Both the position numbers and the translations under genes were made by a program. Positions 23,471-34,864 of a stretch of 64,000 nucleotides of DNA are shown piece after piece. This DNA is from Papio anubis (lineage: Eukaryota; Chordata; Mammalia; Primates; Cercopithecidae), in the NCBI RefSeq assembly GCF_008728515.1, contig NC_044983.1, positions 131,125,139 through 131,189,138 of the forward strand. Reading direction: 5' to 3'. The notes under the pieces are model-generated. The model had not been told where the DNA came from. It did no database searches and worked only from the letters and a program-made list of their open reading frames with translations. Positions within the stretch are counted from its first letter, which is position 1, and each line of letters starts with the position of its first letter.

Positions 23471-23827
23471 TGTGTTAGTCCATTCTCATGCTGCTGATAA
23501 ACACTTAAACAAATTATAAAGAAAAAAAGGTTTAATGGACTCACAGTTCCATGTGGCACATGGCTGGGGAGGCCTTATAGTCATGGTGGAAGGCAAAAGG
23601 CACATCTTACATGGCGGCAGGCAAGACAGAATCAGTCAAGCAATAGGGGTTTCCCCCTTATAAAACCATCAGATCTCATGAGACTTATTCACTACTATGA
23701 GAACAGTATGGGTGAAACCTCCCCTATGATTCAATTATCTCTCACCAGGTCCTCCCACAACACCTGGAAATTATGGGAGCTATAATTCAAGAGGAGATTT
23801 GGGTGGGGACACAGTCAAACCATATAA
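23471..23827 (-). mobile_element. THE1 solo LTR (ERVL-MaLR)
   Basis: Starts TGTGTTAGTCCATTCTCATG and ends 'acacagtcaaaccatataa'. The 5-bp duplication TACTT is exact (23466-23470 and 23828-23832). It sits inside the older antisense L1, so it is younger than that element. Confidence 0.95.
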
Positions 23828-23832
23828 TACTT

Positions 23833-24780
23833 CTTGAGAAGTTAGTGTCTATTGCCTTTATTACTAGGGAGTGACTCTTACTTTAGTGAATGTTCCTTAC
23901 TTCTGAAGTGAGAGATTTCTGTGGTCTCAACTCAATGCCCAGGATGCTCAGTCAAGTGTCTCCACTCTGCTGGCCTGAGACTTCAGTGTCTTCTGGCCCT
24001 CTGTAGCCTCTAGATTGCTTCAGCTTTCAGCCTGCAGCAGTCACTGTTGGATCAGCATTTTTAGTCTCTGTGCATGTCCAGTTCAGTTTTCTGCTAAGAC
24101 CTGTAATGATCCCCACACAAACTTCTGGGATCCCATTTGTGCATGATTCCCTCCTCTTGGCAGAGTTCCCTCAAATTCCAGCATTCATGAATAACGTTCA
24201 ATACCCCCTCAGCCCAGCCCAACCTCAGCATCTGCCTGGGCTTCTCAGCCCCACTCCATGAATAAGAACATGTACTCAGGAGGTGTGAGTATCATCATGG
24301 CCTCTGATCAAGTGTTTGGCTTCTTGTTAGGATAATCATAGTCTTGCTCTGTCTCTTATCCAGTTTCTAAGAACAGTTGCTTCATTCATTCTTATTGTTT
24401 GCATTTTATAGTTGTTTATGGTAGGTAGGTGGGTCTAATAACAATTCCTCTCACAAGGCCATGATAAAGTCACCATTCATTAAGTTTTTATTTTCCACAA
24501 ATTTATTCACTTTTAGAAGTTTGAGTGTATTTTTGTATCTGCTCTTTAATTCTCAATAATGTCTTATTTTCCTCATTTTTGTGATAATGCCCTTTATTTT
24601 GTTAAACATTTCATACCTATTGATTTATTATTATTTATCTTACAATTCCAAAAACTGCAATTCTTAGTGAATTAAATTATTTCTAATTTCTGCTGACTTA
24701 CATTCTTGTGGTTTGTATTCTGCATGTTTGTTGATCTTTGATTTTTGAGATCATTGTTTGATGTTAATTTGTCAAAATCT
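23833..24780 (-). mobile_element. probable continuation of the antisense L1M
   Basis: 'tttctaagaacagttgcttc ... ttgcattttatagttgtttatgg' and the downstream T-rich sequence fit the reverse of old L1 3' sequence. The middle part (23900-24280) is uncertain. Confidence 0.4.
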
Positions 24781-25980
24781 TGAAGGTCAATATCGGAGAA
24801 ACCTTCCTCCAAAGTACAGATGTTTATGCAGGCTGCCAGGGGTTAAAACTAGCTACAGACCACTTCAACACCCCTCAAAAGGCTTGACTCAGTTCTGATG
24901 CCCAAGGCTTTATTCTCCCACCTCAACTTTGTCCCATGGTTTCCATGTAAATAGCTTGCAGTTATCAGCACCTGCCATTAGGGAACCATCCAGCTACCTG
25001 TTGTAACATTGGCTTTATCTACATGCTACTTTATCCCTAGTTCTTTTTATCACCATCTTACATGGGATGACAACACAATTGAGGAGATTCCTTACATGTT
25101 GTGAGAAGGATAATTCTTTGGAGGTATGTCCTCTTCAGAATATTTTTTGTGAGAGGGACTGTCAGAGCACTTTAGTTAGCAACAGTGCCAGAAATAGACA
25201 TTGCTCCGTTCTCTACATTCATCTGCTTTTTCATAGGATAAGTATTTGCATGTTATAGTGTTCTAATTTACACTGGATTTTGCGATTATACAGAATGGCA
25301 CTCTAAATTTTTCATATTTATAAACATTGGAAATACATATAAACAAAAACAAATCACAAGAAATGTATTTTGATGAGTCTTAGAATGAATGGACATCCCC
25401 AGCCAGAAGAATGTGAATGGTAGAAGCATATATTAGGTCTGTACTATTGAGAACAAGACAGATATTTGGAGGTGCAACTACTTTATCAATTTCGACTTCA
25501 CATTTAGTGCAGCACCAGATGCATGTTTACTTGATCCAAAGTTTATATCCTTATGTAAAATGTATGCAGAAATAAATCTGCATGTACTAAATGTACCTCT
25601 AGAGGTCCAGTTGAGTAGAGATTAATCTGGGTCAGGGACTTGACAGACAAATACCTGCCTAAAGAAAGAAAGACGGGAAATAAGTATTTGTTTGAATGAA
25701 TGACTAAATGAGTATAGCTAAATTATATAGTTACCAAAAATGAGCCTCTCAAATTAATTGCCTTATAGGTTACCTGAAGTGCCAGAAAGTTTTGTCACAC
25801 CCCTTTTTTTCCCCCTTGGTTATGTTGAGTGAAAGCACAGTGAGTGTGACTTGATAAGCTTGACATACCGCTGAATGTCTATCTCCACATGGTTCTCAAG
25901 CCCTAAGGAGGCCATGACTACCAAGAGAAGGTGGGGTCCCCAAGGCTCAAACTTGAGAGGAAGTCTTCGTGATGAAACAG
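24781..25980. other. no gene or repeat recognised
   Basis: About 1.2 kb of unassigned sequence; small frames only. Confidence 0.45.
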
Positions 25981-25984
25981 AAGG

Positions 25985-26185
25985 AGCATAAGACTTGGGA
26001 CCAGATGGACCTAAGTTTAAACCCAAGACCTGCTCCGTGCTTTGTGAATGTGGAAAGCTTCCTTAATCTCATAGAACTTCAGCTTCATCTCACGTATAAT
26101 GTGATTAGAAACACCTCCATTGCTATAGAATGGTGGTAATAAATGAGATAAAGTACATTAAAGTGCTTTGAAAGCATTTTCATAC
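25985..26185 (+). mobile_element. MIR SINE, sense
   Basis: 'gacttgggaccagatggacctaagtttaaacccaagacc' then 'gtgaatgtggaaagcttccttaatctc' and 'ggtaataaatgagataaagtacattaaagtgctttg' follow MIR order over almost its full length. Confidence 0.75.
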
Positions 26186-26865
26186 TACACAAAGGAAACG
26201 CGAATAGAACGAGGCTGCTGAACGCTTCTTAAACGCAGACATAGCAGCTTTAAGACATTATCAGGTTCATCTTCTCAGAATTCTGAGTTACCAGGAAAAT
26301 GGGAGAAAACAATTTTGAGCTTAACTTCCAAAATAACTTGGCAGTGAATCTGAATCAGAAAATGTTTAAAATGTTTAAGTGAATTCATTCTCTATAAATT
26401 AGGTTAAACACACAAAGAAAAAAGTAATTTCCCATCCTGCTACTTTCTGGAGGATATTTAACTGTTGGGAGTTATGATTCCAAGAACCCTCAGGCTCATG
26501 AAAAATGTGGTCATTTGCATATTAGACCTCAGAGACTTCTCCTTCCATAGCAGCTGCTTTGCGCATAGCCCCAGGGTTGAAAAAGCCAAGTTATTCTGGG
26601 CCAAGCAAGTTGTGTTTGTTAAAAACAAGAAAATAAATAAAAATAAGACAAAGCGATAAAGTCACATTAGGATGAAAATCAGGTGAGAGATTTATCTCAG
26701 CTCTGCCTGCCAAAAGCATTATGGCCTTGAGCCTGGGCCAGGGGAAAGCCGTCCAGACTGGTTGGATCTTTCTTGGCTCTATCCTTTTTCATGTTTGAGT
26801 CTGTAATGCTTGACAAGGGGCTTGAGCCACTTTTGCTGACCAGGGAGTTTTCCCAGGTATCACCT
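26186..26865. other. no gene or repeat recognised
   Basis: Unassigned. The 26465-26659 frame ends in a lysine/asparagine-rich A-tract and has no recognisable domain. Confidence 0.4.
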
Positions 26866-26869
26866 TCCT

Positions 26870-27790
26870 CCTTCTACTTGGAATGTGCTCCCTTTCCCAG
26901 GTGTCCTGGATTCCATCCTGACAGCTTGCCATGGTTCTCTCCTGTCTAGACCACAAGTTGGATGGGTGATGTGCGTCACTTTTCAGTTCATTTTCTCCCC
27001 AGATTCTGTTCCCTTCCTGGCTTCATACTCTCCAGGCTCCTAATGCATAACACTCTGTCTCAATGCCCAAACTGGGCTGTTGGTGGTGGTGTCCAATCCA
27101 GTACAGCATGGACCCAACATTGATCTTAGCAGCCGGATTGTCATTTTTATTTTTCTCCTTCTAACTGCTTCAAGAAAGATGCTCCATATCCTCCAGTTGT
27201 GAATGATCTCTCTCTTTGAAATCTAATCACACTGTTTCTCACATGTGGAACTTTGCACACTTTCAGTGATGTCTTATGTCCCCAGTATACAATGAACAAG
27301 GTAGGATCCATATATGATCTTCTCACTGCATCTTCTCACTGCCCATTCATGGTGGCAGCTCTCCTCCAATGCCCTTGCTGACACAGCCTCCTGTAATGGA
27401 ATCAGGGCTAGAACCTCTTCTCATTTTCATACACTAAACTCTTGCACATATCGTGTCTCTCTGAAATTCTCTTCTCTTTGTTTGGTAAATTCCAACTCTT
27501 CCTTAGGATTCTAGCCTAATCATCATTTGCTTAGAGACATGGCTTTAACTGCCTGCAAACCCTCATTCCATCACTCTTGTGAATCTGTCTTTCATGGTGC
27601 TGGCTCAGATACGTTCTACTATTTACCACAAGACTTTTAGCTCCTTGATGACAGAAAGAGTAGCTAATTTTGCCTACCACATTATCCCCAGCATTTACAA
27701 TAGTGCTTGGTCCATGTTTTATTTTAAAAACAAATAAAATAAATGGTCCACAACTGAACAACACACTTTTACTAAATGAATGAATGAATA
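26870..27790 (+). mobile_element. L2 LINE, sense, fragmented
   Basis: 'ccttctacttggaatgtgctcc' (about 26874) and the far 3' block 'cttttagctccttgatgacag ... cccagcatttacaatagtgcttggtcc' ending in aatgaatgaatga (27776-27790) are L2 signatures in sense order. The middle is very diverged and may contain other sequence. Confidence 0.55.
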
Positions 27791-28685
27791 CGTAGTTTCA
27801 GGGGTTCATTGTTTTCATTGGTGACTATGGCAGGGTCTTTCCATCTCGGTCACCCAAAGACTTTTGGTTCACTTTGGAAAATACAACCAAGACTCGCAGT
27901 TTCCCAGCTCCCGCAGGCTTCCTGATGTCAGAAAATTGCTCTCTCTGCAATGAAAACAGCAGGCATCAATTCTACAAGCCTGTACATAAAAGGATCCATT
28001 ATCCCTCGAGCCAAATGTCACTGCTGGAATGGCTTCCAAATGCTGCCAAAAAGAACATTATTAATAACAGTAATGATAATAATAGTGATCGTAATAACAC
28101 ATATTAAATTTTAATTTATATGACACCCAAGCCCCACAGCTCTGAGAGGGAATCATTCTCATAGCAAAGGGGAAGAAATAAAGCAAAACTCCAATTGAAA
28201 GGAAATATGATACAATTTGGGCTCAGAGCCAGGCTTTAAGCTTCTTTGTGGGAACAGAAAAAGAAAAGGACTTCATCAGGCTTCAGACCCAGTCAGACTC
28301 CACGTGAGAGTTCTGAATTTCAGGGATACAACAGAGAGGGGTGGAAACATATGTATCAGTCTCATTTGAAGATAAGTACTCTTCATCATTTTAACTCAAC
28401 GCATATAAAATGTGGCTCTGGGAGTCCCTGAAGGATTCAGGAAGGAGACTTGTCTGAAGGCAGTCAGAGTCTATGTCTACACTGAGGGACTATGGAGAAG
28501 AGACTTAGATGGGTTGAAGAGTCACTGTGCTGGGTTGTGTACACATACAATGGTAAAATATTTGTGAAATAAAAAAAAGATAAAGTAGATATTTTCATGG
28601 TTGTTAGGATACTTGAAAAATGTTAACACATATCAGATTTTAATGACTCTAAAATAGTAATAGCCAAAAAGAGGAATGGTTTTAA
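27791..28685. other. no gene recognised; possible conserved stretch
   Basis: Bases 27880-28040 are not repeat-like and include CpGs (actcgc, cccgcag, cctcgag). An imperfect AAT-rich patch lies at 28055-28108. The remaining sequence is unassigned. Confidence 0.4.
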
Positions 28686-28689
28686 TTTA

Positions 28690-28844
28690 CTGTGGCAATG
28701 CTGTGTAATGTCAAGGGTATGGGCTTTGGAAGTCTGGCACATTGGGCTTGGGTCATGCCTACTCTGTTTACTGGGAAATCTTAAATATGTCACATAAATT
28801 CCCTAAATTCCCATTTCATGGTGTTAAATTGAGAGCAATAATAG
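28690..28844 (+). mobile_element. MIR SINE, sense, cut by an LTR
   Basis: 'gtcaagggtatgggctttggaagtctggcac', 'cctactctgtttactggg' and 'cctaaattcccatttcatgg' are MIR core pieces. The copy ends at the LTR at 28845. Confidence 0.65.
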
Positions 28845-29344
28845 AATACTGGTCAAGGTTCTCCAGAGAAACAGAACCAATGTTATGTAGATCGATAGAT
28901 GGATAGATATGAATGAAGGAACTGGCTCATGCTATTTTAGGTAGAGAAGTCTCACAGTCTGCCATCTGCAAGCTGAAGATCCAAAAAAGCTGGTGATGTA
29001 GTACTGTCAGAGTCCAGAGGCTTGAGAACCATGGAAGTTGATGGTATAGGTCACGTTCCAAGTACAAAGGCCCAAGAAATAGGAACACCAATGTGCAAGG
29101 ACAGGAGACGAGGGATGTCCCAGCCCAAAAGCAACTTTTTACTTCCTCTACCTTTTTGTTTTATTCAGGCCCTCAACAAATGAGATGATGCCCTCCCACA
29201 TTGGTGAGGGTGATTTCTAGTCTACTGATTGAAATGCTAATCCCTTCCAGAAACACTCTCACAGACACACCCAGAGTAATGGTTTCCTAGGTATCTGCAC
29301 ATCCCTTAGCAAAGTCTAGTTGACATATGCTATTAACCATCCTA
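28845..29344 (-). mobile_element. HERV-L-type solo LTR (MLT2-like), antisense
   Basis: 'ggtcaaggttctccagagaaacagaaccaa', 'gaactggctcatgc', 'ccctcccacattggtgagggtg', 'ttgaaatgctaatcccttccagaaacactctcacagacacacccag' and 'ttgacatatgctattaacc' are the reverse of the element at 2355. The flanking five bases match only 3 of 5, so the ends are approximate. Confidence 0.65.
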
Positions 29345-29942
29345 TAAAGAGTTTAACCTCATAGGTTAAAAAATCCTCAATGGGAATTACTCATTCAATA
29401 AAACTTCATCGAGTACTATGAAATAGTTCAAACTTGAAGCAAAATAAGAAAGTAATCCAACAGACCTCCCTATATCTAGAACTAACATTTAATAAGCATT
29501 TGCAAAGCAGATCTGTGTATCCATTTTTAAGTTTAATGGATCTGTGGGCAAGTAGATTTTGGAGACTGAGAACTTGGAAGACAGGATTGTTGCCTGCCTT
29601 GTATGTGGTTATGATCTGGGACTTGGGGAAGTAGTCAGAGGCAGATGATTAATTACTTTAAAATTAATCATTGTATAACCTTCATTCCCAGGCCACAAAT
29701 TGCCCTAGGCTGAATTATAATTCAAGATACCATACTTTTCTGTGTGTCAATCCTTTTCATTAGAGATAAAACACTAATCTATATTCTGATCTTAATCTAT
29801 AGCAGGTAAATAACATGATGGTTTTTTTAAAAATAAAAATATAATACATGCATGTGCTAAAAATTTTAAACTGTTGAAATGATACTCCTTTTTATTAACA
29901 GTTAAGAGTTTCTTGCTTCTCCATCCATAATTTTTCTTTCTC
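29345..29942. other. no gene or repeat recognised
   Basis: Unassigned AT-rich sequence; an A/T-rich patch at 29822-29870. Confidence 0.45.
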
Positions 29943-29952
29943 GAAGTTATTT

Positions 29953-30251
29953 CATTTTACGTTATTGTTTTAGAGACGAGATCTCGCTCTGTCACCTAGG
30001 CTGGAGTGCAGTGGCATGATCATAGCTGACTATAGCCTCGAACTCCTGGGCTCACATGATCTTCCTGCTCAGCATCCCTAGTAGCTAGGATTATAGGTAC
30101 ATGCCACCACACCTGGCTAATTTTTTTTTGCTTTTATTTTTTGTGGAGATGATGTCTCACTATGTTGCTGGTCTCAAATTCCTGGCCTCAGCTGATTCTC
30201 CTACTTCAGCCTCACAAAGTGCTGAAATTATAGATGTGAACCACCCACCTT
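29953..30251 (-). mobile_element. old Alu (AluJ-like) with target-site duplication
   Basis: Reverse dimer with heavy divergence and the 'catgatcatagctgactatagcctcgaactcctgggctcac' form typical of AluJ. The flanks GAAGTTATTT (29943-29952 and 30252-30261) match exactly. Confidence 0.9.
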
Positions 30252-30329
30252 GAAGTTATTTTGAAACTAGATTTAACTGACATGACTACACACGTCATAA
30301 ACACCTTGCAACTGTCAAATTATAATAAT

Positions 30330-30418
30330 GTTCACAATTATTGAATGCATATTATATGTTAGTCAATTCTCTAAGCACTTTATATGCATTACTACCTTTA
30401 GTTTTCACAGAACAACTG
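30330..30418 (-). mobile_element. MIR SINE fragment, antisense
   Basis: 'tgaatgcatattatatgttagtcaattctctaagcactttatatgcattac' is antisense MIR 3' sequence. It abuts a sense MIR piece. Confidence 0.65.
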
Positions 30419-30580
30419 ATTTACAAGCTGTGTGACTTGAGTGAAGTTCTTTAACTTTTCTGAAGACCAGTATCTTCCTATGTAAAATAAAGGTAGCATT
30501 GCTATTCTTGCAGGGTTGATCTATGCTCAATGCATTGTGTGGTTTCTGGCACCTACTAGAGGCTTAATCGTAGTGACTAC
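30419..30580 (+). mobile_element. MIR SINE fragment, sense
   Basis: 'acaagctgtgtgacttgagtgaagttctttaacttttctgaag', 'tatgtaaaataaagg' and 'ggcacctactagaggctta' follow sense MIR order. It meets the opposite-strand piece head to head. Confidence 0.7.
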
Positions 30581-31072
30581 AGCCTATTTCTCATACCTTT
30601 TTTCCATCTGAATAACACATAAGACGAGGTTCCATTCTAATCACCTTAGCTTGTGTTGTAGAGGAAGGTCCTTACTATTTGAATCTCTGGGTTTGGTTTA
30701 TTTTGGATAAACATTTCTGGTGAGTATTAGATAAGTTTAATTATTTTGTGATTCCTGAACACACAGCTATTCAATTTTATAATTACTGCAAACACTAGAT
30801 GGAGAGAGTTTTACTTTTAATTTTTTGTTCTTCCTTAAAAAAATCATTGTAATGTCTTTAGACCTGTAGGCACTACTAAGAAAAGGTAAGCCAAAATTTT
30901 TATTTGCTTATTTATTCACTCTCCAATTATGCTTTGAGAAAAAGCTGGTTGGATAATTCTTTTCTTCAGGCTAGGATATTAAATTATGTGGTCATAGACA
31001 AGCTCAAGTAGCAAAATCAGAGTCCCTGAGGTTTGGATTTGAAACAAACAGTCCATAACTCTCAGAATAATC
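30581..31072. other. no gene or repeat recognised
   Basis: AT-rich and unassigned. Confidence 0.45.
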
Positions 31073-31080
31073 CTCTAGAG

Positions 31081-31414
31081 CAGGGCTCCCCAACTCCTGG
31101 GCTGAGGACCTGCCTGCGGCCTGTGAGGAACTGGCCACACAGCAGGAGGTAAGTGGTGGTCAGGCCAGCGAGCATTACTGCCTGAGCTCCGCCTCCTGTC
31201 AGATTAGCGGCAGCATTAGATTCTCCTAGGAGAGTGAACTCTATTGTTAACTGTGTGTGCAAAGGATCTAGGTTGCATGCTCCTTATGAGGATTTAACGC
31301 CTGATGATCTGAGGTGAAAAAGTTTTATCCTGAAACCATCCCCCTGGCCCTGTCTATGATAAAATTGTCTTCCATGCAACCAGTCCTTGGTACCAAAAAG
31401 GTTTGGGACTGCCA
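31081..31414 (+). mobile_element. MER1-type non-autonomous hAT (Charlie) DNA transposon
   Basis: Starts CAGGGCTCCCCAAC and ends gggactgcca, imperfect inverted ends of hAT-Charlie MER1 type. The internal text 'cagcaggaggtaagtgg', 'gagctccgcctcctgtcagattagcgg' and 'cctgatgatctgaggtg' fits MER1. An 8-bp duplication is present: CTCTAGAG (31073-31080) versus CCCTAGAG (31415-31422), 7 of 8. It has no transposase frame; length 334 bp is normal for the non-autonomous form. Confidence 0.9.
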
Positions 31415-31422
31415 CCCTAGAG

Positions 31423-31689
31423 ATGCCATAATTATCCCACCCACTTCAGAAGGATCTCGAACTTATTAACCAGGTTGCACAAACCCCACGTTGAGACATT
31501 GGAGATCTGTCAATAAGTTATTTTCTAATTTGTGGAACTTTCTCTATAAAAAGTCACAAAACTATAAATTTAACACACATTATATTTTTATAAACCATGT
31601 TGAATGAATGTTATGCAAAAAGTCAGACACAAATTAGTAGAAAAGATAGAGAACTACAGTATGTGTAATGTCATTTTAATCATTTTATC
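31423..31689. other. no gene or repeat recognised
   Basis: Unassigned. Confidence 0.4.
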
Positions 31690-31910
31690 TATATAGATAG
31701 ATGAGGAAGGAAAAACCATTTTAGACAGAGTGACAACTGTCTGTAAAGGCATGGATGCCCCCTTTAAGGAACGCAAAAGTAATTCTATTTGGTTCTTAGG
31801 CACCTGCTGGGGGACCCTGTACACCATTCAAGATGCCTGGATTTATTTGATAGCAATGGGGAATGGCTGATATATTCAAAAGCAGGAAAGTGATTTGATT
31901 AAATTTACAT
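31690..31910 (-). mobile_element. possible L2 LINE fragment, antisense
   Basis: 'ggggaatggctgatatattcaaaagcaggaaagtgatttgattaaatttac' resembles an antisense internal L2 segment ('attgaagggttttgagcagg ... gacatgatc'). Weak. Confidence 0.35.
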
Positions 31911-32595
31911 TATACTATGATAAGTCTTTCTAGACTTATTGAATAAATTAGATAAATATTGAATTAAATTATGATAAAATATTAAATAAACTAATATTAC
32001 AAAAATTAGATAATTATTTATAAAATTAAATTGAACTAGTAGATTGGAAAGGGGCTGGCCGAATGCGTCTGCCTCTTAACCACTTGTTAGAAGAATGCTG
32101 AAATAGTTGGTATGAGGAATAATAAGCAATTCAAAGAGGTCGTCAGTGTTAGTGAGGACAAAGCAGAGGAGAAACAATCATTAAACATTCTCCACATGAG
32201 ACCCTTGGTCCCACATAATTCAGATGATACTGACTGGAGAGATAGTTTAAGGAAATGGAATGGACAAGACTGAGAGGTCAATCATGGGAGGATGGAAAGG
32301 GCGTGGCAGAAGTTTATGGTCCTTAGCAAGGGCGTCTGGGGAAAGATGAGATTCAGCAGTATATAAAGAGTAGTTAGAATGAATAGGAATTTAGAAATTG
32401 CCCAAGGTAGAGTGAAAAAAATTGGATCATGGAACCTGGCAGAGAATTTATCTTAATAAATAATTAATTATTTAATTAATTAATAAGTAATGTATTTTAA
32501 GCCATGCAAGACCCATGATAATGACCTACTAGGTGTTAACCTTAATTTGGATTACAAATACCAGCATAATAGGCCCCTGGCTATTTTTCAGATTT
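31911..32595. other. no gene recognised; AT-rich patches
   Basis: AT-rich at 31900-32040, and a TTAA-repeat-like patch at 32452-32492 (aataattaattatttaatt). The remainder is unassigned. Confidence 0.45.
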
Positions 32596-32599
32596 CCTT

Positions 32600-33225
32600 T
32601 TTGTTTTATTTATTTTTTATTTTTTCATAAGTTAGTGGGGGTACCAGTGGCATTTGGTTACGATTAAGTTCTTTAGTGGTGATATTGAAATTTTGGTGCA
32701 CCCATCACCCAGGCAGTATACGCTGCACCCTATTTGCAGTCTTATTCCTCAGCCCCCTCCCACTCTTCCCAATAAGTTGCCAAAGTTCATTGTATCATTC
32801 TTATGCCTTTGCATCTTCATAGCTTAGCTGCCATGCATCAGTGAGAACATACAATGTTTGGTTTTCCATTCCTGAGTTACTTCACTTAGAATAATAGTCT
32901 CCAATCTCATCCAGGTCACTGTAAATGCTGTTAGTTCATTCCTTTTTCTGCATAGTATTCCATCATGTGTGTATACCACAGTTTCTTTATCCACTCGTTG
33001 ATTGATGGGCATTTGGGTTGGTTCCACAATTTTGCAATTGTGAATTGTGCTGCTATAAATATGTGTGTGCAAGTATCTTTTTAAAATAATTACTTCTTTT
33101 CCTCTGGGTAGATACTCAGTAGTGGGATTGCTGGATCAAATGGTAGTTCTACTCTTAGTTCTTTAAGGAATCGCCACACCGTTTTCCACAGTGGCTGTAC
33201 TAGTTTACGTTCCCACCAACAGATT
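32600..33225 (-). mobile_element. L1 3' end (L1PB/L1MA class), antisense
   Basis: From a T-rich tail through 'ggcatttggttacgattaagttctttagtgg', 'agtgagaacatacaatgtttgg' and 'atcatgtgtgtataccacagtttctttatccactc' to 'ggctgtactagtttacgttcccaccaac'. It covers the 3' UTR and the end of ORF2. The 32824-33072 frame reads the last ORF2 codons (METIILSEVTQEWKTKHCMF-like, 'MRLETIILSEVTQEWKTKH'). Confidence 0.9.
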
Positions 33226-33249
33226 TTCTTTCCTCCACATCTCCTTCTC

Positions 33250-33517
33250 ACCTTGTCTGTTCAACTACTGGCCTCCATCCTGCTTATAGAACATGCCAGG
33301 AATGCTTTTCCTCAGGGGGCTTTGCACTTGCTTTGTCCTCTGATGCGGACATCTTTCCCCCACTTGTTCTCAGGGCTCCCTCTCTTGTATAGTCCAACTC
33401 TCTGTCCACATTCTATTTCCTCTGATAGAGCACCCTTGGCATTCCTATGTAACCTAGGACCTCTGCCTCACAATCACCTGCCACACGTTTACCCAGCTTT
33501 ATTTTTCAAAAGGACTT
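33250..33517 (+). mobile_element. L2 LINE, left part of a split copy
   Basis: 'aacatgccaggaatgcttttcctcagggggctttgcacttgctttgtcctctg' is the L2 sense block before the 3' end. It runs to 33517 and resumes at 33944 after an LTR. The 33253-33525 frame is a chance frame within L2. Confidence 0.8.
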
Positions 33518-33943
33518 GGTGTTGATTTCGTAGGGCTGCTGTAACAAAATACCACAATTGGGTAGCTTAAAACAACAGAAATAGATTCTCTGACAGTTCT
33601 GAAGGCCGGTGTTGTTAGAGCCATGCTCCTTCTGAGGACTCTAAAGAGGACGCCTTCCTATGTCTTCCTAGCTTCAGGAGGTTGCAGGCAATTCTTGGTG
33701 TTCCTCGGCTCGTTGCCACATCTCCATCTTCACATGACCTTCTTCCCTAGGTGTGTATATATGTCTGTGTGTGTGTGTGTGTCCCCTTGCCTCTTCCTAT
33801 AAGAACACTGGGACTCTGGTTTACGGTCTGTCATACTTCACCTTAACTTAACTAATTACATCTGCAAAGACCTTATTTCCCAATAAAGTCACAGTATGGT
33901 GCACCATGTGGATGTGAATTCTGGACACTATTCAACCACTGCA
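33518..33943 (-). mobile_element. MLT1-type solo LTR inside L2, antisense
   Basis: 'gtagggctgctgtaacaaaataccac', 'agcttaaaacaacagaaatag', 'cttcacatgaccttcttccc' and 'actaattacatctgcaaagaccttatttcc' are the reverse of an old mammalian MaLR-type LTR. An exact GACTT lies on both sides (33513-33517 and 33944-33948). The subfamily is not certain. Confidence 0.8.
33751..33783. repeat. (TG)n tract inside the LTR
   Basis: gtgtgtatatatgtc followed by about eight TG units. Confidence 0.9.
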
Positions 33944-34095
33944 GACTTGTTTATATTTGATATTATGTAGATATATATTTATTTGTTTCACCCTACTAAA
34001 ATGTTAATTCTTCAAGGGTTAAGAAATTAATCTCTTCTGTTCTTTGGTATATCTGCAGTGCTTTGTGGATGCATAATCAATATCTGTTACACTGA
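33944..34095 (+). mobile_element. L2 LINE, right part of the split copy (3' end)
   Basis: 'gtttatatttgatattatg', 'tttgtttcaccctactaaaatgttaattcttcaagg' and 'tctgcagtgctttgtggatgc' carry on the L2 3' order. Confidence 0.75.
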
Positions 34096-34860
34096 GAAAC
34101 TCTGTTTGACATCTAATGTAAATAACAAATTTAAAAAACAAATTTGAAGATCCAAAACAATTTTGAAGATCCAAATTCCAAGACGTTTGGGATTATTTCT
34201 GCATCTCCTTTTGCATTTTATATTTAATGTTTTCATTTTTGTTACCTTCCTTTTTTCACCTTCTGTTAGAAAAATTGAATTTTATCTAAATCTATTTCCC
34301 TTTTCTTGTTTAGAAGTTAATTATTTATTGTAATCATGTCATAGCTCCCTTCAATTATAATAAACATTCCTACACAATTCAATATTAATCAATACTTATA
34401 TTATCCTCTCTAATAATACAATCTACTATACAAGTTCCAAATTAATATCCTAATAATTTTTATTCTTACAGTTAATGCTTATTGAAATTTGTTAACTGAT
34501 ATGAGATACTAGGCTTTTTTAAAAAAGTACAATTGTCTGTAAAGCAGGCAAACAAACAAAAAACACTTCTAGGTCAGCAAATACAAACCTAGATTCAAAT
34601 ATTTTCCTAAAACAAGACATGAATTTGTAGGTTTTTTTTTCACTAGAGAGAGGAAGAATGTATGGTAGTCTAATGCAAAATAATGTTTTTTAACCCACAG
34701 ATTTATCTATTTTGTTGGTTTATCTGTGCTTACTGCATTTTACTCTCTCCGCCTTCCAATCCTGCTATTCTAAAATATGTTTTTAATGCAGCATATTTTA
34801 GTAAGAGCCTATGAAAACTGACCCAAAAATATCTTTATGCCACTCTCACTTTTGAAAGGT
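34096..34860. other. no gene recognised
   Basis: AT-rich. A short imperfect duplication of tttgaagatccaaa lies at 34143-34156 and 34161-34174. Confidence 0.45.
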
Positions 34861-34864
34861 AATA

